The notes under the pieces are model-generated. The model was not told the DNA's origin, ran no database searches, and saw nothing but the letters and a program-made list of their open reading frames with translations. 64,000 nt of DNA from Allolobophora icterica (taxonomy: Eukaryota > Annelida > Clitellata > Crassiclitellata > Lumbricidae): NCBI GenBank assembly GCA_963556255.1, contig OY744608.1, positions 8,431,023 to 8,495,022 of the forward strand. The letters are read 5' to 3'. Position numbers and translations under genes: made by a program. This document shows, one piece after another, positions 31,946-43,439 of the stretch (position 1 is the stretch's first letter; each line of letters opens with the position of its first letter).

Positions 31946-32000
31946 AGCTTTATTGCAACCGAAAACAAGTCACAGGTAGTAATGTATGATAATTGGTTAG
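31880..32000 (-). mobile_element. Retroelement 3' end with AATAAA-type signal and (GATT)n tail
   Basis: On the minus strand CGGTTGCAATAAAGCTTTTT leads into (GATT)n at 31942-31880. The same arrangement occurs at 39015-39070 (GGTTGCAATAAAGATTTTTT). Coding part not identified. Confidence 0.7.
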
Positions 32001-32447
32001 TCCTGAGATGTTATTTGTGCACAGTTTTTGCACACATTTTCTAAAGCAACTGTAGCGTCCTGACTCGCTACTTTTTTGTGAATTTTTGGGAAGATCCTTC
32101 ACCACAGCAGCCTGCATGATTGGCACAGCACAGTTTTAGGTTCTCGTGTAAGGAATGTGTTAGCTTCAGATACAGTCCTTGAAACATACTTTTGATTTGT
32201 GTACTAACAGGTGTCATGCTAACTAGAACCATAGAGATGATGTAAGATTTACTAGAGCAGCTAATGGGGTCACTTGACATGGCTCATCTGTACATTGTGG
32301 AGATGGAGAAATGATCCAGTAAAGTGGTTTATGTGCATGAATGCATGGGAATGGAAATGAAAAGGTTGGGTGGTAAACTGTGAGTTCAAGGGTCTTGTTT
32401 CTCCACAACTATTGCATAAAATAGGTGGAAGAGGAAGGCGATGGAGA
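32001..32447. other. Spacer, no feature seen
   Basis: No gene or repeat recognised apart from the start of the GGA array. Confidence 0.4.
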
Positions 32448-32553
32448 TGGAGGAGGAGGAGGAGGAGGAGGAGGAGGAGGAGGAGGAGGAGGAGGAGGAG
32501 GAGGAGGAGGAGGAGGAGGAGGAGGAGGAGGAGGAGGAGGAGGAGGAGGAAGA
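32448..32553. repeat. (GGA)n array, about 105 bp
   Basis: Pure trinucleotide repeat. A partial minus-strand SINE-A scrap (AGGCAGCCATAGATGTGAAG, 32591-32610) follows. Confidence 0.95.
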
Positions 32554-32639
32554 TGATGAATCTTGAGCAGTCCATTAAACTAACGTTGAGAGGCAGCCAT
32601 AGATGTGAAGTGTTAGTGGCTGGACTGGGAGCATAGATC

Positions 32640-33010
32640 TGAGCAGGCCCTTGGCCAGCCACCCGTCCACCTGTCCAAAGGACGGGTGAAAATTATTTTG
32701 GGACAGGCATAAATTGTGCATGATTCTCCTCCAGCACCATCCAGCTTCTTCTCTAGAGCCACTGCGAGCGTTCAGATGACAGTTCTGTAATGGTCACGGG
32801 TTGATATTAGGCTCTGTAAACAGCATAGGGGCACTGCAGTCGGACTCGTATGAGAACGGGACGGGGCGGTCGCGACTTCGTACGCTTATGGTGTCGGTCG
32901 GTCACGACTTCAAATGCTCTTGGACGCACTATGTATTTCTGGCTAAGGGCCTGCCTTTGAGTAGGGTTCGTGAAGAGGTGCTATATAAATTATCAAAATC
33001 AATGAATGAA
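32640..33010 (+). repeat. Two repeat-family pieces shared with 56690-57290
   Basis: 32643-32720 (CAGGCCCTTGGCCAGCCACC, GACGGGTGAAAATTATTTTG, GACAGGCATAAATTGT) matches 56694-56760. 32825-32960 (GCAGTCGGACTCGTA, GGTCACGACTT, ATTTCTGGCTAAGGGCCTG) matches 57145-57275. The second piece continues into GGTGCTATATAAATTATC and (AATG)n here, a LINE-like 3' end. Confidence 0.75.
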
Positions 33011-33013
33011 CAA

Positions 33014-33218
33014 ATGACTTTTTTTCTTCTTGGCCTCAGGATGTGTGGGCGGGTTACCAGTCCTCTCCCTCACCATCTGATCTCTCCCCTTGCAGTATGT
33101 GATCAATGTTCTCATTGTCGCTAAGCTTGCTAGGGAGGCACATGAACCAAAACAAATTTCTGCTTGGGTGGGAATTTCAAACCCCAACCTCTTGGTTAAC
33201 AGCTGAACATGTTACAGC
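33014..33218 (-). mobile_element. SINE-A copy
   Basis: Minus-strand body and head: GAACATTGATCACATACTGC, GAGGGAGAGGACTGGTAACC, and the B-box-like GGTTTGAAATTCCCACCC. Diverged. Confidence 0.75.
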
Positions 33219-33239
33219 CGAGTCTTCTGGATAGAGTCA

Positions 33240-33395
33240 TTACGTATAAGACAAACCTTACGGACTGATCTTTTGGATATGTGGATATTGACCTGATTAC
33301 AGCTTGTTTTTGCCATTGTTTGATGCCTTGTGCGTTAGACACTGGCACAGTAGAAGTTACTACTTACATTACAATTACCTTTGTCATTGTCTTGA
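33240..33395 (+). repeat. LINE-like 3' end shared with 52230-52345
   Basis: GGATATTGACCTGATTA, TTGATGCCTTGTGCxTTAGA, CACTGGCACAGTAGAAGTTA and ACATTACAATTACC are matched by 52235-52345, where they follow a non-LTR coding end. Confidence 0.7.
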
Positions 33396-33674
33396 AGACA
33401 GTGCTCTTCTCTGGTTTATTTCAGAGTTTTGAACCTCGTGCTAGCACAGTACTTACAAGGGGACCTCAAATGGTGTGGCACCCTTTCAAACTGGAGTGGG
33501 GTCGAGACTCGAGGTCATAAGATCGCCATAAAAAGCCCTATACATTACAGTTTAGATTAATTGGGGTGTGGTGTTTTGAGCCTGTATACTTGTCTATGAA
33601 TTCAATGGCTGAATAAATGGATTATCTAGTAACACTGTTCAAAGTTTGTTTGACCTACAACCAATGACGTTTAG
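33396..33674. other. Spacer, no feature seen
   Basis: Low-copy DNA between a LINE-like end and the TGTATG array. Confidence 0.4.
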
Positions 33675-34012
33675 TCTGTATGTGTGTATAACTGTATATA
33701 CATGTGTATGTATGTGGGTATGTATGTAAGTATTGTATGTGTGTATGTATGTGAGTGTGTATGTACAGGTATGTATGTGTATGTATACATGTATCTACAT
33801 TTGTGTGTATGTGGGTATGTATGTAAGTATTGTATGTGTATATGTATGTGAGTGTGTATGTACAGGTATGTATGTGTATGTATGTATCTACATGTGTATG
33901 TATGTATCTACATGTGTATGTATGGGGGTATGTATGTAATATGTATGTATTATATTTATGTATGTATGTGATTGTGTACAGGTATGTAATGTATGTGTGT
34001 ATGTATGTACAC
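33675..34012. repeat. TGTATG-type microsatellite with higher-order repeat
   Basis: About 340 bases of TGTA/TGTG units. A block of about 110 bases (GTGGGTATGTATGTAAGTAT, then GTGAGTGTGTATGTACAGGT) occurs twice, at about 33714 and 33810. Confidence 0.9.
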
Positions 34013-34214
34013 ATCAAGACACTTTCTGTAGTACCTTTTAATTACCTTTCAAATACACAGCATGCTTAGCTTTCAATCAATTTAAAACAAGACTGGCTGT
34101 AGGCCACAACATCTGTCCTTCATTTTTTATGATTCTGGCAACAGTAGTGTATGCTTCAGGCAGGCACCATTTCAGGAGTATACCTTTTGCTTCTAGTGAC
34201 TTTTTGTACATTAT

Positions 34215-34925
34215 TGAGCTAACCCTGAAAGGCAGCCTTGAGTGTGAAGTGTTTAGCGACTCCATTTTCTTGGCCATGGCATACAAGGATATGGATGGCC
34301 AGTCTTTTCCCTCGCCATGTGATCTTCCAACCAACAGTGTACTTTCAGTTTACTCGTTTTTTTTAGCTGAGTTCAGTTTTTAGCTGAGTTCAGTTTTTAG
34401 CTGAGTTCAGTTTTTAGCTGAGTTCAGTTTTTAGCTGAGTTCAGTTTTTAGCTGAGTTCAGTTTTTAGCTGAGTTCAGTTTTTAGCTGAGTTCAGTTTTT
34501 AGCTTAGTTCAGTTTTTAGCTTAGTTCAGTTTTTAGCTTAGTTCAGTTTTTAGCTGAGTTCAGTTTTTAGCTGAGTTCAGTTTTTAGCTTAGTTCAGTTT
34601 TTAGCTTAGTTCAGTTTTTAGCTTAGTTCAGTTTTTAGCTGAGTTCAGTTTTTAGCTGAGTTCAGTTTTTAGCTGAGTTCAGTTTTTAGCTGAGTTCAGT
34701 TTTTAGCTGAGTTCAGTTTTTAGCTTAGTTCAGTTTTTAGCTTAGTTCAGTTTTTAGCTTAGTTCAGTTTTTAGCTGAGTTCAGTTTTTAGCTGAGTTCA
34801 GTTTTTAGCTGAGTTTGCTATGGGTCCAAGTGGAGCAGAAATATCTGTCCTCTGACCTGGTGGATCATGACCCCCGACCTCTTGAATGACAGTCTATCAT
34901 CAGAACCACTTGACTATATCACACC
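34215..34925 (-). mobile_element. SINE-A copy expanded by an internal minisatellite
   Basis: The left part (34228-34355: GAAAGGCAGCCTTGAGTGTG, CGACTCCATTTTCTTGGCC, CCAACCAACAGTGTACTTTC) and the right part (34815-34920: GGTCCAAGTGGAGCAGAAAT, CCCCGACCTCTTGAATGACA) are consecutive in other SINE-A copies. The 17-bp array 34373-34815 separates them. Confidence 0.88.
34373..34815. repeat. 17-bp minisatellite, 27 units
   Basis: Unit TTTTTAGCTGAGTTCAG, with a single variant position (CTGAG or CTTAG). Reading 5' to 3' the units run 8 G-type, 3 T, 2 G, 3 T, 5 G, 3 T, 3 G. The founder is the SINE-A word TATAGCTGAGTTGGC. Confidence 0.95.
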
Positions 34926-34937
34926 AAGTGACTTAGT

Positions 34938-35215
34938 AGAAGAAGAAGGGTAGTCCCTTAAGTTAGAGGCAGCCATGGGTATGAAGTGTTTAATAGCAAC
35001 ATCTTTTTCTTATCCTTGGCATAGAAGGGCGGGTGGCCAGTCCTCTCCCTCACCATCTCATCTTCCGACCGACAGTGTACGGTCAGTGTACTCCTTATAG
35101 CTTAGTTGGCTAAGGGGTGCACATGGAGCAGAAATCTCCAACCAAATTTTTTGCCCTAGCAGGGATATGACCCCCCCCTCCCCACCCCAACCTATCACCT
35201 ATGGATTGACAGTTC
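34938..35215 (-). mobile_element. SINE-A, near full length
   Basis: Starts with the tail as AGAAGAAGAAGG, then TAGTCCCTTAAG, GCAGCCATGGGTATGAAGTG, GGCCAGTCCTCTCCCTCACC, GACAGTGTACGGTCAGTGTA, GCACATGGAGCAGAAATCTC; the head end is degenerate (CCCCACCCC interruption). Confidence 0.85.
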
Positions 35216-35219
35216 AGTG

Positions 35220-37130
35220 ACTTAAGTAAGCAATGAATCCACATGTTACTTGTTTCCGGCACTATAGAATTGTTCAGCTACATGTAAATGTAGACAATAT
35301 GCCAAGTGACTTGTGTAAGTAATTATAGTCCATGTGTTTCAGATAAATCCTTCCGTAGATAATCTAGCCAACCATCCCAGACTGTCAGCCAGCCATCATT
35401 CAACTAATTAACTTTGGTGCTGATGCCATGCTCGTATTCCCTTTTCTCTCTCTGCCTCTGAAACATCTTGCTTCAAGAACGAAAGGTGGTTGCAGGAGTT
35501 GACTAGGTGGTTTTAATTTTAATTGACACCTGCCAATGAGATACTGACACATAATCCATGGGTAGAGTTGTTTTAAACTAGGGTGAGGCCGCGGTCAGGC
35601 CATCGTTTTAACTGAGGTTAGTGGTGTTTATGTGGCTGAGGGGGAGCAACTAATTTAAACCGAGGTTAGTGGTGTTTGTGTGGGGGCATCGTTTGACATG
35701 CTAAGTTACAGTGAACCAGGATATCCAATACTGATAATACTAGAGATACCTTGCAGCTGGCTGATGCCATTTAGTAGAGTTGTTGTGAATGGTTGGATTG
35801 GTTCAAGTGCTGTGGTTTTCAGAGGGGTTTGTTATAACATAACAAGGGTTTTAAGTGGTTCAGAAGAGGTGTAGTCTGTGTTAGAGCCACTGCAAGTTAA
35901 CCCCTAATGCTTAATAGCCTGTCTTGCTTAGGTTCCTCTTTGAACTTATGAGGGTGTCCACTATCATCCAAACCGTTCCACAAGTCCACAACTCTTGCAC
36001 TGAAGAACTTCTGCCGGAATGATATAAAGCATATTGTTGCTTCAATGTCTCTTATTCATATGGCTAGGGTTTGTGTCCCAGTGTATATTGTATGTGTACG
36101 AGGACATTTAGTGTAGCACATTTTAATGTACCTCACAAGAGCGCTGTACTTATGACTATCGAAATCAGGTCGAAACAGGTGCTTTTAGGACAGTTTGCAA
36201 CTGTATGTTGCACAGAGTCAAAGACAATAACTGGTTAGTGCAGTGGGAGACTGTTCTTGGGGGTCGGTCCTACACATGAGAAAGCACGATGGGCTGGATT
36301 TGAAAAATGTGACTGTGACAATTTGTTGTCAGACCATGTAGCTGATGGAATTTGCATATTAGTGTCTAATTGATTCTAATTATTTCTATGGCGTCATTAC
36401 GATAATGGCGAAGACATCGGTTTGTGGTTGATTTAGGGTGAAATTGCAATTAAAAATCATAAACCGTTGGAAAAACCAGGTTGAAATCCGAAACACTATC
36501 ATCATCATTATCATCATCATCATCATCATCACCATCATCGTTATCATTATCATCACTGTTGTCGTCATCGTCCTGATCAAGATTGGTTTCTGATATCTGG
36601 TGAAGGAGTTGTTGATGAATGCTGTCCTTGATGAGTACTGTGCTGGTCTTACAAGCATTCCAAATCCTGTTATGTCTTCATTATACTGTCTACTGTCTCC
36701 CAATATTGTTTGGTCTTCCTTTGTTTTTCTTTGAAGCTTGTTTTTACTGCTTTGTTTGCCCACAGTCAACTGACATTCTTCTTTCTGTGGCCCAAACAGT
36801 GGGAGTCTTCATTACATGACCTATATCATCAAGTAGTTTCAGTTTAACGTACTGTGTGATAACAAAGATCATTATCTATGCCCTCCTCCTTTATCCATGC
36901 TTGGGACTGGCACTGCCAGAGTACAAGCAGTGGCAGAGTTTATCTCATCAGATCTAATGCAGTGACTTCTATAGCGCCATTGTAAAGAAATCAATCGGAT
37001 GAAATTGCAGTCAAAAGTAATAATTCAGTACATAGCAGAGATGGTTTAATCATGTAAGTTTTGTTTCATCATTCCTAATCCTCTGTATTTCTTGTGTTCC
37101 AACTGTTTTGTTTAACCAACTGATTTTTGT
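35220..37130. other. Low-copy DNA with two weak repeats
   Basis: TTAACTGAGGTTAGTGGTGTTTATGTGG-like words recur at 35608-35637 and 35660-35682. 35885-36060 shares CCACTATCATCCAAACCxTT and CCACAAGTCCACA with 43445-43640. ATC triplets at 36495-36560. No gene recognised. Confidence 0.5.
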
Positions 37131-37135
37131 TTGTA

Positions 37136-37436
37136 AGAGTGTAGTGGTTAGCTTGTTAGACTATCCATCTAGAGGCCGGGGGTTCAAATCCCCACCAGGG
37201 CAGAAATGTGGTTGAGATTTCTGCTTCACCTGCACCCCCTAGCCAGCTCAGCTATAATGAGTACACTGACCATACACTGTCAGTGGGAAGATAAAACAGT
37301 GAGGGAGAAGACTGGGCCCGACTGGCCACCCACCCTTATATGCCAAGGCTAAGAAAATGAAGTCGTTAACACTTCATACCCATGGCTGCCTCAGGGCTAG
37401 CTTAAGAGACTGCTCTTCTTCTTCTGGATGTGTAAG
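37136..37436 (+). mobile_element. SINE-A reference copy, full length
   Basis: tRNA-like head with GTAGTGGTTAGCTTGTTAGA (A box) and GGGGGTTCAAATCCCCACCA (B box, at about 37179-37198). The body of about 220 bases includes GATTTCTGCTTCACCTGCAC, GAGTACACTGACCATACACT, GAAAATGAAGTCGTTAACAC and CATACCCATGGCTGCCTCAG. Tail TTCTTCTTCT. Pol III-type promoter boxes and small size identify it as a tRNA-derived SINE; no tRNA function is expected. Confidence 0.92.
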
Positions 37437-37439
37437 GAT

Positions 37440-38094
37440 TCAGCTTGCTCCTTAGTTAATGCCCAGCATTTGGATCCATGCTTGATATCAGTTTTATCAG
37501 TATCTAATATATACTATCATTTGTTTCATTTTATTATTTCTACCAATATATCTCTGCTGTTTCCATTGTCTTCCAGATGTTTATGATGTTCGTGGAATCT
37601 TACTTTCCACTGTATGTTGTTTTCACATTCCTAATCAAAATGTTCTCCTTGGATGCAGATGTTTACTGCATACCAGTCGCTGTCTTTGTTTTTGTTGGTT
37701 CATATCAGTAACCAGATTCAACTGAATTTGTGTATGTCTGTGTGGCAATGTCGTGTAGATATTTTTTGTGTAAATGGAAGCAAATACAATCTTATTCACC
37801 AGACCTCTCGTCAGTTTGGTTCTTGTCTCCGTGTTGTTTAGGTTGAGTGCCAATACTGTTCCTGTACAGTAGCAGGATGTTGAACAGGGTTTGGTGAAAG
37901 GAAAGATCGTGTTTTGTGATAGGATAGATTGTTTGCTGGAAGTATACAGTATCATTAACCTGAATATCTGGATAGCTGAACTGAAACGTTAGAACATCTC
38001 AGACATTGTTAATGAAATCGATATCATTATTTAACCTTTGTGTAAATAACTTCTGTTATATTGCATTTCTATAAACCTGTGTTTTGGTACCATT
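37440..38094. other. Spacer, no feature seen
   Basis: AT-rich low-copy DNA. Confidence 0.4.
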
Positions 38095-38690
38095 AGACAG
38101 AGACAGACAGACAGACAGACAGAGACAGAAAGACATACCATTAGAGAGAGACAGACAGCCAGACAGACAGAAAGACATACCATTAGAGAGAGACAGACAG
38201 ACAGACAGAGACAGAAAGACATACCATTAGAGACAGACAGTCAGACAGACAGACAGACAGACAGAGACAGAAAGACATACCATTAGAGACAGACAGACAG
38301 ACAGAGACAGGGAAAGAAGAGAGGAGACAGACAGAGACAGAAAGACATACCATTAGAGAGAGACAAACAGACAGAGACAGAAAGACATACCATTAGAGAG
38401 AGAGAGACAGACAGACAGAGACAGAAAGACATACCATTAGAGAAAGACAGACAGCCAGACAGAGACAGAAAGACACACCATTAGAGAGAGACAAACAGAC
38501 AGAGACAGAAAGACATACCATTAGAGGGAGACAGACAGACAGACAGAGACAGAAAGACATACCATTAGAGAGAGACAGACAGACAGACAGAGACAGAAAG
38601 ACATACCATTAGAGAGAGACAGACAGAGACAGAAAGACATACCATTAGAGAGAGACAGGCAGACAGAGACAGACAGAAAGACAGACAGAA
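38095..38690. repeat. Minisatellite, 40-50 bp unit
   Basis: About 12 copies of a unit made of ACATACCATTAGAGAGAGAC, a variable (AGAC)n stretch, and AGAGACAGAAAG. Units differ mainly by AGAC copy number. Confidence 0.93.
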
Positions 38691-38759
38691 GGCAGTTTAA
38701 CAGATTGATTGTTCACTGAGTTAGAATAGATAAGTTATTCTTATTGCTCCCTGCTTTCT

Positions 38760-38925
38760 CTCTCTCTGGGCTCCTCTGTCTCCTATCTCTGGTCTCTCTG
38801 GCAACCGGACTGGATCTCTCTGAACAACCCCTCTAACCGGACGCAGCGCTTGTGAATATGCTGGTTCCCTGCATTTATCTTTCGAGCAGCACTTAAGAAA
38901 TTTGAAGTTCATGATTACGATTAGT
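38760..38925 (+). repeat. Retroposon 3' end, family D, longer copy
   Basis: CTCTCTGGCAACCGGACTGG and ACCCCTCTAACCGGACGCAG precede the family D core GTGAATATGCTGGTTCCCTG, GAGCAGCACTTAAGAAATTT and ATGATTACGATTA. It shows that family D extends at least 70 bases upstream of the core. Confidence 0.6.
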
Positions 38926-39027
38926 GCTGTTATCATAATTAAGTAAACTAAGCCTTTGTTTGCATTTGACAAGCACACATGTATTACACACATACATCTC
39001 AAGTAGATTAGAAACATGCAAATAATA

Positions 39028-39460
39028 TTAATCAATCAATCAAAAAATCTTTATTGCAACCAACAACAGTAATAATAACAAATTAGTTTAGTGTAAAGAT
39101 TACATTCAAGGATATACTGAATATTGGCTTCTAAGGGTGGCCCGAAATGGATACAATCCCGCTAAGGAGGGTTAACCCATCAGCAAATTACACATTTATA
39201 GTAATATGACTGGTTACATAATTTTCTCCCTAAATCCGTAGCGTATAATCAGTAATGCTACTGATCTTTGTGGGAGGTTATTTAGTTTTTTAAAGCAACT
39301 TTCATATCTAATATTCTTAACTAAGGGACTCTGTCCCCGAGCCCTGGTGCGCATATAGACAGCCACAAGCAACTAAACATAGAGCTCTAAAGATACATTT
39401 TGGACTGGTTAACACGAAGTTGTTGAGACATGCCTTCTGATACAGCGTGTAAACCAAGAG
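39028..39460 (-). mobile_element. Retroelement 3' end with AATAAA-type signal and (GATT)n tail
   Basis: Minus strand GTTGGTTGCAATAAAGATTT then TTTGATTGATTGATTAA. Related to 31880-32000. The upstream part (39100-39460) has no recognisable coding. Confidence 0.6.
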
Positions 39461-39466
39461 AGAAGA

Positions 39467-39690
39467 GAAGAGCAGTTCCTTAAGCTAGCCCTTAAGGCAG
39501 CCATGGGTATGAAGTGTTAGCGACTTCATTTTCTTAACGTCGGCATATGAGGGTGAGTGGCCAGTCCTCTCCCTCGCCGTCTCATCTTCCCACCAACAGT
39601 GTACGGTCAGTGTACTCATTATAGCTGCCCTGGTGGGGATTTCAACGCCCGACCTCTTGATTGATAGTCAAGCATGCTAACCACGACATC
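39467..39690 (-). mobile_element. SINE-A, near full length with internal deletion
   Basis: CAGTTCCTTAAGCTAGCCCT, GGCAGCCATGGGTATGAAGT, GGCCAGTCCTCTCCCTCGCC, GACCTCTTGATTGATAGTCA and CTAACCAC. About 40 bases between TATAGCTG and CCCTGGTGGGG are missing. Confidence 0.88.
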
Positions 39691-40150
39691 AAACACCCCA
39701 TTGTGTAAACCAAACAGTGTACAAAATGGGAACGTGGCTGAAAATCAATATTTAGTGTAGGATTCAGAGTTAATGACATCTTATGGCAACATAGGCCATT
39801 GACGTCAACAGAAATTATTTTGGCGTGTTACAGCTCTCACATATTTGGCACTGCACTGCAGTTCTTATGTCGCACATTAACCAATACAGTATGTTAAGTT
39901 AATAGCTTTGGGGGGGGACATAACACCCATGCTTTGAGTTAAGCAGAATGGTTTGTAAACCAAGGAGCCCATTAAAGAGTCCAAACTGTTAAAAACTGTT
40001 TGTAAGCAGTTTAAATTTGACACTTTGTATTGTGACATTGATGTCTTCTGCAGTGCCATGATGAAGCTTTAGAAGTCGTTGAATCAGATCAGTGTGATTG
40101 ATTTATCACAAGCTTTATTTTATTCAGTGTTTGAGTGCTCAGTGTTTCTG
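39691..40150. other. Spacer, no feature seen
   Basis: Low-copy DNA; a 60-codon minus-strand frame is not recognised. Confidence 0.4.
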
Positions 40151-40154
40151 ATTC

Positions 40155-40305
40155 ATTATTATGCCTTTATTAATTGCCACTAGCTAATCACCAAACATCA
40201 ATTAATGGTGCTAACCATATAGTGAGTGAAGGGCTTTGCTCATGGTTCCTATACAGTAACCGTCTCAGAGGAGGAGGCTCGTTCACCTGACCAGTTTCTG
40301 GAATT
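40155..40305 (-). mobile_element. SINE-C, truncated
   Basis: Minus-strand body with TACTGTATAGGAACCATGAG and TGGTGATTAGCTAGTGGCA; the head is reduced to GAGCCTCCTCCTCTGAGACG. Confidence 0.7.
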
Positions 40306-40765
40306 AAATTTGCCCCTTCACACTGTTGTTAGCCAGCCTTCTCCGTGATAAGGCCTGCACATTTGCCTCAGTTTTTTTATATTTTTATGTAAAACCAGGC
40401 TTTGCGATGTTTAACAATTTGTCATCAGCCTCCTGATTCATTTTCTGATTAGAAATTAATGAGAATGCAATAAATAACAGATAATTGGAGACTGTAAGTT
40501 TTTGTGCTGCATGATTAGCATGTCACATGATGTGTTGGTAGAAACAGTGTTAGGTTGAGCCCATTCCTCTCCTCGTTCCACTGAAATGTATGCTAAGTTT
40601 TTAGGGGAATTTGTATCGGCTCATTATATGATGCAATACAACTGTAATTTGATAATGCCCTCCTTACAAAGTTCAGAAGTGAAATATCTCTCTGTTCCTT
40701 CTGAACTATTGTAAGGAAAGATCATTTATGGCTACTGTTACAGACAGACAGACAGACAGACAGAA

Positions 40766-40796
<31 letters not shown>

Positions 40797-41812
40797 GGAA
40801 GTGCATTGGTATGATATATTGAGAGGGGATTCCCTACTGAGAACTATCATTGAGGGAGGATTGGAAGGAAGGAGAAGGAGAGGAGAACCTATAGACGGAT
40901 GCTGCTGGACTGGCCTACTTTTTAGGAGCTAATGACTGAATGATGATGGATGGATAGAAAACACTGAAGGTGGAAGCCCAACATCGAGAGGAGTGGCGCC
41001 AATGCACATCCTCTGCTTCTATAGTTATAACATTTGAACAAGGGCAGAGAACACAAAGGAGTACAGTTGGTTGTACTTGTATTGTATTGTTCTGCTTATT
41101 GAGTAACTAAACAATAAACACATTTAAAATTATGAAACTAAGACAGGTATTTGGATACTGTCTGGCCTACATAGCCATCTACCTTGTTGCTGAAATGGGG
41201 GTCAAGATCTTGGCCTTAGCAAATAGACCAGCTCCTTTGCCAGCTGTTCCTAAGAAGCATTCCAATACAGCTGTTTGCTATTCAGTTCAACCGACTTGTT
41301 TTTTGTGTATAATTATAACTCCTATATTTGTATGCTGAGGCTTGTTATTTTTTAAGCTGCTGCCATTGTTTAACCACCCATACGCCCTCTGGTCTGAGCT
41401 GGTCCCAAAGAATCTGAGATAAGTTCTGTATATATGTATGTATGTACAAAGATCGACTTGTCCCATATATATGATCATATATATATATATATGTATATGA
41501 ATATATGTTAACATTAACCAGTTTATGTATAATGTATAATATATCTATTATATATATATGTATTTGCTTGTTGTATACATGTAATTATGTAGGCCTATAT
41601 GTGCCAGTTTGCCTTTCTTTCACTTTGAAGACTAAAGTATCATGTCTTGTCAAACGGCTTCTGGCTCCCAGTTGGCAGAAAATAAACATGTGGCCTTTCA
41701 TTGCGATGAAACAATTATGTCTGTCGGTAGGCAACACAGAAAATGCATTATCACCAGAAAAATTATGTCTATGAACATTCTGGGTGGATTAATGTGGTGT
41801 CTTTCCAGACGT
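40306..41812. other. Low-copy DNA with (AGAC)n
   Basis: (GACA)n at 40741-40797 and a TA tract near 41465-41490. The 68-codon frame at 41132-41338 is not recognised. No gene supported. Confidence 0.45.
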
Positions 41813-42535
41813 TACTTATCGTGCTGATGTAATGTTACCTACGACCCCTCCTCTAACCAACCCTCAGAGTTGCCTGATTCTAAGTTTACTCTGGGGTTAT
41901 CAACTTATCATGTGGGTCACTGTTGAACCGGTTGCATTTATTTAACTGTAAGGTGAAGTTCTGAGGTTACAGGAAACATATGTCAACCGTTTGAATTACT
42001 TACATAGTATATGCTGTTCATCTACAGACTGGTTAATGAAGTATTCAGAAAGGTTTGACGAGATAGAAATCTGAGGCATGAATATCTAACCGTGCAGCTT
42101 CATCTACACAATACAATGCAATACAATCTATACAATGCAATCTATGCAATACAATCTATACAATGCAACTGTAATTTGATAAAGTTCAGAAGTGCACTTT
42201 GAAGCCGGGCAAACAGTAAGAACATGTAGACAGGAAGAGGGAAGTTTTCAGTTTATAGAGCGAAAGACAGTCTCGCTAAGGGAGTTGCAAACATGAGGAG
42301 GTGTAGAGTTCCTGATGGGGAGACTGGCAGCAGTGAATGAAAGCTGGCCAAAATCAAGATGTGTACCTGGAACAACAATCCTTACAGCACAGTAATAATA
42401 ATAAAATCTACTGAATAAAGCAGACAATTTTTCCTTCAAGACATTACTTATTGTGCTGATGTAATGTTACCTACGACTCCTCCTCTAACCAACCCCAGAG
42501 TTGCCTAATTCTAAGTTTACTCTGAGGTTTTGTAA
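41813..42535 (+). repeat. Direct repeat pair of about 95 bp
   Basis: 41813-41905 and 42440-42530 share TTACTTATxGTGCTGATGTA, ATGTTACCTACGACxCCTCC, TCTAACCAACCC and TAAGTTTACTCTG. Between them lies CAATACAATG-rich sequence (42105-42165). Confidence 0.85.
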
Positions 42536-42589
42536 CCTGCTGTAAAAGCCACCTATAAAATGTGTACATGAACTACAGTGTATGTTGTG

Positions 42590-42718
42590 AGTGTGAGGAT
42601 CATGTGGTGAGGAAGAGAACTGGCCACCCACATTCATGTGCCCGGGTTAAATAAATGAATTTGCTAGCACTGCATACTTATGGCTTAGAGCTTAAGGAAC
42701 TGCTCTTATTCTCTGTAT
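42590..42718 (+). mobile_element. SINE-A 3' half
   Basis: GAGAACTGGCCACCCACATT, AAATGAATTTGCTAGCACT, CATACTTATGGCTTAGAGCT and a TGCTCTTATTCTC tail. Confidence 0.75.
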
Positions 42719-42719
42719 T

Positions 42720-43264
42720 TTGTCTTGGCTATAGCCTGAGCCTTAAGCTTCCGTGGCCCCATTAGATAGCAGTGACTGGGTCTTACTGGGTCAATGATTG
42801 GGATCTTGTGATGGGAGAGAGATTCATAAACACTTGGTTTTCTGCTTAGACATAACTGTTTATCTTGTCAATAAACGTGTAAACTGTTGGCAATTAGACG
42901 GCCAGGAAGAGATCTCGGTCATCAGCTGATGTCAAGAAAACAAAGGCGCCGCTATCACCTAATGATCAGCTATTGGCTTAAGTGTTTTTTCCCCGAGGTC
43001 TCAGACTCAACCTGAGTGATTTTTCACTGTCTCTGTGTTTATTCACTGTGGTAGCCTTACATCCGGTCTCTAACCTCTCAGGCCTCAGATGGGTTCGACT
43101 TGGTTGATTTTATGTAAGTAAGTAAGTAAGTAGCCTTTATTTGGGTCAGACAAACACATGTGATTGTAGAACAATACATACAATACAATTCAACTGCATT
43201 TCATACATTACAACTGTATTTCTTATTGCCCTCCTTCCCAAGCTCAGAAGTGCACACATGACCG
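42720..43264. other. Spacer with a retroelement end
   Basis: At 43116-43142 (AAGT)n borders AGCCTTTATTTGGGTC; on the minus strand this is an AATAAAGGCT end with an (ACTT)n tail, matched on the plus strand at 62050-62080. The rest is unremarkable. Confidence 0.5.
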
Positions 43265-43400
43265 TTATAATAGAATATCAATGGCATTGAGCAGTTATGA
43301 ATTAAAGACTTGCTCAAGGTCCCTACACAGAGCCCGCCTCAGTGAAGGCTCTAACCCGTACTCTCTACGTTACAATCAGCTACCATGCACCACACTGTAT
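43265..43400 (-). mobile_element. SINE-C, diverged
   Basis: Minus strand: GTTAGAGCCTTCACTGAGGC, GTGTAGGGACCTTGAGCAAG, TAACTGCTCAATGCCATT. Confidence 0.75.
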
Positions 43401-43439
43401 TTATGATATAGAACAATTAATTAACATAAATAACATTAA

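Noticed and set aside
34373..34815. CRISPR-like regular repeats
   Set aside because: The 17-bp units are directly adjacent without spacers, in a eukaryotic SINE; a minisatellite.
37136..37205. Possible tRNA gene
   Set aside because: It has A and B boxes but no proper cloverleaf stems, and it recurs with a common body and tail, so it is a SINE head.
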